From Trichobilharzia szidati (lineage: Eukaryota; Platyhelminthes; Trematoda; Strigeidida; Schistosomatidae): a stretch of 64,000 nt of DNA. The notes beneath the pieces were generated by a model. It worked only from the letters and a program-made list of their open reading frames with translations, ran no database searches and was not told where the DNA came from. Positions 58,753 through 64,000 of this stretch are shown here, in pieces (position 1 is the first letter of the stretch; the number at the start of each line of letters is the position of its first letter). The DNA lies in assembly GCA_944472155.2 (NCBI GenBank), contig OX235271.1, positions 65,454,416 through 65,518,415 of the forward strand. Reading direction: 5' to 3'. The position numbers and the translations under genes are program-made.

Positions 58753-59085
58753 GAAACACAAGAAACTCTGGCTGGTGGCGAGCCAACCAGGAGCCACTTG
58801 CTCAACAAATATGTAGGAGAAAATGAAGATGGGTTGGGCATACGTTGAGGAGGCCACCAAATGACCGCTTGCAATGCATGCCATCGCTTGAGTGGAATCC
58901 GGATGGGAAGCGAGGAATATGCCGTCGTAAGGGGACATGGAGAAGATCTTTTTGGGAGAATGAGACGAGGGATTATGGGCAATCGTGGACCCAGAGGAAG
59001 AAAACGTCAGAAAATAGAAGAAAGTGGGGATGTGTTGTTGAAACCCTACGTTCTACTCGGAACCCAAGGGAATAATAATATTGTC
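58753..59085 (+). mobile_element. RTE-type LINE, right part of the split copy
   Basis: It continues directly from 57811: LWLVASQPGATCSTNM, then RRKMKMGWAYVEEA in shifted frames. It ends CCCTACGTTCTACTCGGAACC plus AATAATAAT. The end differs slightly from the 12.4-kb copy and agrees with 34735-34905, so there are at least two RTE subfamilies. Confidence 0.82.
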
Positions 59086-60595
59086 ATTGGAATATCAAAA
59101 GGTTTTCAAATTAAAATTATTTATCATCTTTTTAAAATACTGTTCGGATTCAGATACGACTCAACACTTCCTGTGTATTCGTTATCCCTTTAAGTAGCTA
59201 TTGACAATTCGCACGTTTCATGTGTCTAATTGATTATTCAGTTGATGCATTACACCTTAGTCAAGTGAAACAGCTTTACAGTTTGCTGATCACTTCAATC
59301 TAACAGGTTAACATTGATGGTTGATTTACGTGGTTTTAAGCTACTTACTCGATAGTTAGTAAATACCTTCTTTAATTCAGTTTGCTTTCCTAGCTGCCAT
59401 TTACGCATTCACATTAATCATATACTGTTTGATCAGAATAATTTTGATTTTCAGGGGAAATTGTTTTGAATTCTCACCACGAGCAGCGTAATTTGCGAAT
59501 TATGGTTTTATTTTCTATTGTTAATCTTTTTTTGTCTATAGCTGGTGCGAAGAAGTAATTTAAATGTAGGGATGAGAACTTAAATCTTTTTAAAATTAGA
59601 GTATTCGCGTCGACATCAAGATGACTAAACTGAACTCGATGTCCTTACTTTTAACAGTTAAAAACAAGTTTGAATAGAGCTGAAATAAACTCTCAGGTAT
59701 TCTGAAACTTGCCTTATACACATTATAAATCTCAGAAGTAATTTTCATCGAACGGAATCCTTTGATTCCGTAATTAGTCACTTAGTGATACATACTAAAA
59801 CCCTTTATCAACTAGTCATTTTATTTTGAGTTGAGTGATCATATCATAAGGGAGTGAAGCTGGACTGATGAAACACTGGGGAGGCATTCAAGTGACCTGA
59901 CACACTAGGCTCTGCAGTGGAAAGCGATGAGTTGAATGTCTAATCATGACACAGAGAGGATCCCATGAAGTGCGAATGAAACACTCTAGACAGTTATTGA
60001 TCCAACAGAAATCGAGTGAAATTAAGTTGAGGATATGAAGCCCCAATTTCTGTTTAGAATGCAAGAAATGAATAATAATCATAATATCAGGTGGTGAAAA
60101 ATCAAATTTGTGATTCTGGTAACTAATCTAACCAAGGTTTTCTTAAAATAACAATAAAATCTTGCTTAGAAATTAATGTAAAGGCAGTTTTAATCCGTTT
60201 ATGTTGTTTTGATATCTTAACATGCGTTTCATTTGAGTGGTCGGATAAAAACAGGTTTAAGTATACAGAGTAAAAATCATTCGAGATGCTTCGACACGAC
60301 GTATGCTTAAGTGTACGAAAAACAGTGACAACAAGGATAACAAGAGAATCGTTTTTTAGGTAGCAAACTCATATATTCCTCTAATTAACCGTAAGTTTTA
60401 AAAAACTGTGTTATTCAACTAATTCTCTGAGAAAAGACTTAGTATAGCAATGATCGTCTAAAGAGTTAGCTATGAAAATATTCCGAAACATAGTTTTATT
60501 AGTGAACTGGAACTCAAGTACCTTTATGTCAGTATATTTACACGGTCCACCGACACAAATTTTTTTTGTTATACCTTCATTCTACACATTATATT
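59086..60595. other. Anonymous DNA
   Basis: Nothing recognised between the RTE 3' end and the variant SINE. Confidence 0.45.
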
Positions 60596-60741
60596 TGGTA
60601 CAACTATGGAGTTTTCAGCTTGTGATATCTGTAGCCCAAATTTAGCAGTCCGACCAGTTGATATCAAGTGTGCGTCAGCCGGGGGTTGCACCCCGGACCA
60701 TGTGCATGGTCGACGAGAGTCCTAACCTCTGTGTCAACGAG
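60596..60741 (-). mobile_element. Variant SINE: family A head with a different body
   Basis: The minus strand has the head with GACCATGCACATGGTCCGGG, then ACACTTGATATCAACTGGTC to AACTCCATAGTTGTACC, the same body as 22389-22545. It lacks the RTE-like tail. Confidence 0.75.
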
Positions 60742-62514
60742 TGTTTCTCACATTTTTTACAAAATAGATAACAAGGTATAACGGGAATGTAAATGCTATT
60801 ATGTTTTAGTACAAAGCAATTATATACTATTCTGCAATATGGATTCGAATATGGTATGGTAAATATGAAATCTAATTGTGTTTTGTTCTTCAAGTATGCA
60901 TCAAATTCAAACCTATGCTATACCTCCATCAATTGTTAAGTGTGCATAAAAATGACTTATGAATGTATTTTAAATATGAAGAAGTCTGGGTTAGTTTTTT
61001 AATAATATATATTCCATAGCAAATTTGCAGCATTACAAAACAACGTGTGTGGGTTTAGTTACAGCTAGTTTTTTCTGTAATATTTGAGCAGTGCTCAACA
61101 ATATCTCTCTAAGGAACACTTTGGTCATCTGTCCGACTGTTTAATAGATTATTTGAAGAAGAATTACGCTCTGAAACAAAATGATAATGGAATTGAATAG
61201 GTTGTGTTAAAAATGGATGTTGGTTATTATGTTTTATAACGGAAGATAAGTGTAAGTAGACCACTTGTTTATTTTAAATGGATTTTTGTGATGATATCAG
61301 AGGGGAAAAACACAAAGATAGTATTCTACATCGCGTGTTTTATTTATCTGAACACTGGTTTCTATATATACAGTCATATGAGCAAGCAAACTTAATATTG
61401 GTGGGGACTACATTGTTTTATCAACGTAAAACAAACATTCGTTAGGTAATAAAACTTGGATATTTTTTTCTGTTCTAAAATTGATGGTCAATATGTATAT
61501 ATATTATTGATGATAATGGTTACCGGAAATGTGTTTTTTCTTTTCTAAATTAATAGCTTTTGTATCCTCAAACTTTTCAGTGAAAAAATTAGGTTAAATT
61601 GAACTTCTCACCAGCAATTTTAAATATCCTAATTTAAAATCACTGTAGAAAGACAGTGAAGCATATTTACCGAAAACATATTGGACTGAAAAATATCTCA
61701 GCTTTGATTAAAACAAAAGCGGAAATTTTGATAAGTAGGATACTGATACTCTTGTCTAAAGAAACACATTAGCATAGGTTAAGTTTAACAAATGCTGCTG
61801 CTGTTGTAATTCGACACTATGATAAATAATTCTGAATGACTTGATATTTGATCGTTTAAATGAAAATTTAGTTATTGGAGAAAGCATGAAACTGTCAATT
61901 TAACCTTGTGAAATTTAACTCTGAATATTGTCATGTCGTTTGCAAAAATAAATTCATTTCTATTTTTTCAATTCGACTGACTTCATTTCAATAAATGCAG
62001 ACTGGTTAAAATATTTGGAGGTATCTAGATATTACCGACGCTAAGACAGCTGTTTAATTCGTTAGTATTACCTCGATGGAGTTCTACCTGATGATTATGT
62101 TGAAACTGAACAAAGTCAGAACAACACAGTGAGCAGTATTATATGATATCAGTTTAGTTCGGTAGATCACGTCAGTTTTACACAACCTAATAAAATTTTG
62201 AAATCAGTACATTTACATGCTCTGGTTATTAAGTGTGAAGATGAAGATCATACTTAATACGTAATTAAACAGTATAGTTAAAAACATGTCTTATTATGCT
62301 TGTTCGTATGCGTATCAAAACTATCACAAGAGTATTTCAGAATAAGGAATGGAAGTTCCGGACTGAGTAGAGGTGTGAAATCAACACTACGTATAACTTG
62401 AGGGTTCAGGTAATTTGGTTGAGTGCAGGTCAGGAAGATAGTCGGATAACGAAGAAGGATAAGGGCAAATCAACGGAATGAAATTATGCTTTCAAAATAA
62501 AAGAGGTTCAAATA
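60742..62514. other. Long anonymous stretch
   Basis: No repeats or frames recognised. Confidence 0.45.
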
Positions 62515-62605
62515 ATTTAAAATGGTTGGGCAAGATTAATAAGAGTTCATTTGTGGACATATACTTCATTTTTGAACTGTTTAATGAATTCCACCTAAAA
62601 CTCTG
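62515..62605 (+). repeat. Single unit of the 63-kb foldback
   Basis: TTTAAAATGGTTGGGCAAGA to GAACTGTTTAATGAATTCCACC matches the right arm at 63249-63373. Confidence 0.75.
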
Positions 62606-63017
62606 ATTTTTGTGGAATATCTTGTCAAAAAGTTGCAAAAAAACTATTACAGTTATTTGACTTTGAAACACTGAATCTTTGAATATTATATTGTATATCA
62701 ATTACACCTATAACTATCTATTTGCCACTCTGTGCTTGTTTAACACTAACTCATACCTATAATTGTATATATATTGATGGATTTACATGTTCAAGTTGGC
62801 TCAAGTCAGTGAGTCTATGATTTCGGTATCATTTTGGTTAACTGTAATTGACTGTGATATTATTATTGTTGTTGTCGCTTGTTACCCTTCTTGTTGTGAA
62901 TTATTTTCCCGTGCTGGTGTTGTTCTGCTTGTTTTATTCCCTGTTTTCCTGGTTTTAAGGGGAGCAACCCACAAGGTCGCTTCTCTCTAAATTATAATTT
63001 AATGTAACAACCTCCCT

Positions 63018-63080
63018 TCTCAGGCGTGAGGCTAGAAACCCCACCCTGTAAACAGAGCTGCTACAGAAACTTCAGCACGA
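63018..63080 (+). mobile_element. Family A SINE fragment
   Basis: GCGTGAGGCTAGAAACCCCA, CCTGTAAACA and GCTGCTACAGAAACTTCA come from the body; head and tail are absent. Confidence 0.65.
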
Positions 63081-63108
63081 TAAATCTCCTTGAGCCAAAA
63101 GAAAAAGT

Positions 63109-63373
63109 ACACGCCACTGCCAGATTACTGCGTATCGTTGAGGTGGAATTTATTAAACAGTTCAAAACTAAAGTATACATCCACAAATAAACTCATATCA
63201 ATCTCGCCCAAGCATTTTAAATTATTATTATTATTGAATTAAAGGATACAATAATAATAATTTAAAATGCTTGGGCGAGATTGATATGAGTTTATTTGTG
63301 GATGTATACTTTAGGTTTGAACTGTTTAATGAATTCCACCTCAACGATACGACGTAATCTGATAATGGCGTGA
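63109..63373. repeat. Large foldback with about 127-base arms
   Basis: The arms 63109-63236 and 63249-63373 are nearly perfect inverted copies around a 12-base loop flanked by ATT runs. No open frame lies inside. The innermost ATT runs suggest that the unit ended in a simple repeat, as LINE or SINE ends do. Confidence 0.9.
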
Positions 63374-63699
63374 ACTTTAATTGTTTTAAAAGACATTAAA
63401 ATACCAGTTTCATGTTCACTAAGTGAAAAGCAGTCGCACTAATGAATAGTTTCGCCTTTCAGTCACAAGTTCTTGAGAATGTGCTGAGATATGCAGTCAC
63501 GGTTTTCTCTTTCTATCTGTTTGATCTATCTGTTTTGGCATATGTCTGCAGCCCGGTATATAAAGGTGGAAGTAACAGTTGAACATGACTTCTAACTTTA
63601 TCGTTTTTACTTTTATCGGGTTATTCAGCAATGCCGTTAAGAAAAATAATTCCGAAAATGTTTTTTTAACAGAAGTTATTTTTATGGAGTAAACAAGAA

Positions 63700-63800
63700 A
63701 CTTAAATGGAATTGACTGTTGCGATGGTGTCTGTAGAATGTAACCACTTACCTTGAAACCTGTTAAGAAGGTATACCTACATTGTCTTACCCAAAGAATT
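63700..63800 (-). mobile_element. Possible RTE fragment, minus strand
   Basis: The minus strand reads RQCRYTFLTGFKVSGYIL, weakly like GKARYAFINLKPVWKSS of RTE. The surrounding 152-codon minus frame (63955-63497) is otherwise unexplained. Confidence 0.35.
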
Positions 63801-63904
63801 AGTATATGAACTGTTGAAATTTTAAACCTTGTAATTGGGAAACACATTTTAATTATAAATGCCGTAGAAGCATCTTCCTGATAAGCAGTAAAGTGGATCA
63901 CCCA

Positions 63905-64000
63905 ATTCCACTGACGTGTACTGATGAGGTTCTGATTTTCAACACCAATGTCCAATCATTCAATTCTCAAATATGTGTCAGAAACTTCACATGCGCATCA
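63905..64000 (+). mobile_element. RTE-type LINE fragment cut by the window end
   Basis: VLIFNTNVQSF followed in a shifted frame by a SETW-like stretch matches the IRIFNTNVKSVLLYGSETW region. Confidence 0.6.

Noticed and set aside
63497..63955. 152-codon protein gene on the minus strand
   Set aside because: No recognised domain. It overlaps weak RTE similarity on both strands, so it is more likely a chance frame through repeat remnants.
1..64000. CRISPR array, bacterial operons or rRNA genes
   Set aside because: No regular short repeat array, no compact gene order, and no rRNA-like sequence were seen; the content is eukaryotic.

Overview
The window looks like flatworm nuclear DNA, most probably a blood fluke (Schistosomatidae). 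It is AT-rich and gene-poor. It is packed with repeats of recognisable types: RTE-type and SR1/CR1-type non-LTR retrotransposons, Penelope-like elements (PLEs) with GIY-YIG endonuclease ends, tRNA-derived SINEs, and Smα-like SINEs carrying a hammerhead-ribozyme core. These calls rest on motif reading by eye; no database was searched.

One host gene can be supported. A chain of short exons on the minus strand runs from about 53.2 or 46.5 kb down to 7.3 kb, and possibly to 2.0 kb. Each exon has GT/AG borders, and the reading phase matches at every junction from 46514-46532 to 7327-7598. The joined product reads as a divergent copine-like protein. C2A lies in exons 46514-46532, 46254-46274, 38744-38819, 34976-35079, 25519-25546 and 17243-17322; a diverged C2B-like region lies in 8344-8393 and 7327-7598. 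Three exons are only 19, 21 and 28 nt. The introns are 0.2 to about 10 kb and hold almost all the repeats. The last well-supported exon (7327-7598) has an in-frame TGA 15 nt before its donor. The first exon (53183-53207) and the last (1967-2256) are tentative.

Repeats by region. 0-7 kb: SINE copies, a PLE with inverted ends, and no genes beyond the candidate exon. 7-17 kb: head-to-head hammerhead SINE pairs, RTE and SR1 fragments, with a SINE nested in SR1 and a PLE tail nested in a SINE. 17-31 kb: PLE pieces, several SINEs and a 253-bp element with 13-bp inverted ends. 31-49 kb: RTE remnants, a third hammerhead-bearing repeat family, more SINEs, and PLEs with inverted arms. 49-64 kb: large foldbacks, an SR1-like element, an RTE copy split by a PLE with a 13-bp target duplication, and the 63-kb foldback.

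The most striking theme is inverted organisation. Hammerhead SINEs, PLE ends, the third hammerhead family and several unclassified repeats repeatedly occur as head-to-head or foldback pairs. The tRNA-derived SINE shares its 3' end with the RTE element, which suggests that RTE supplies its mobilising machinery. No rRNA gene, functional tRNA gene, CRISPR array or operon-like cluster was seen.
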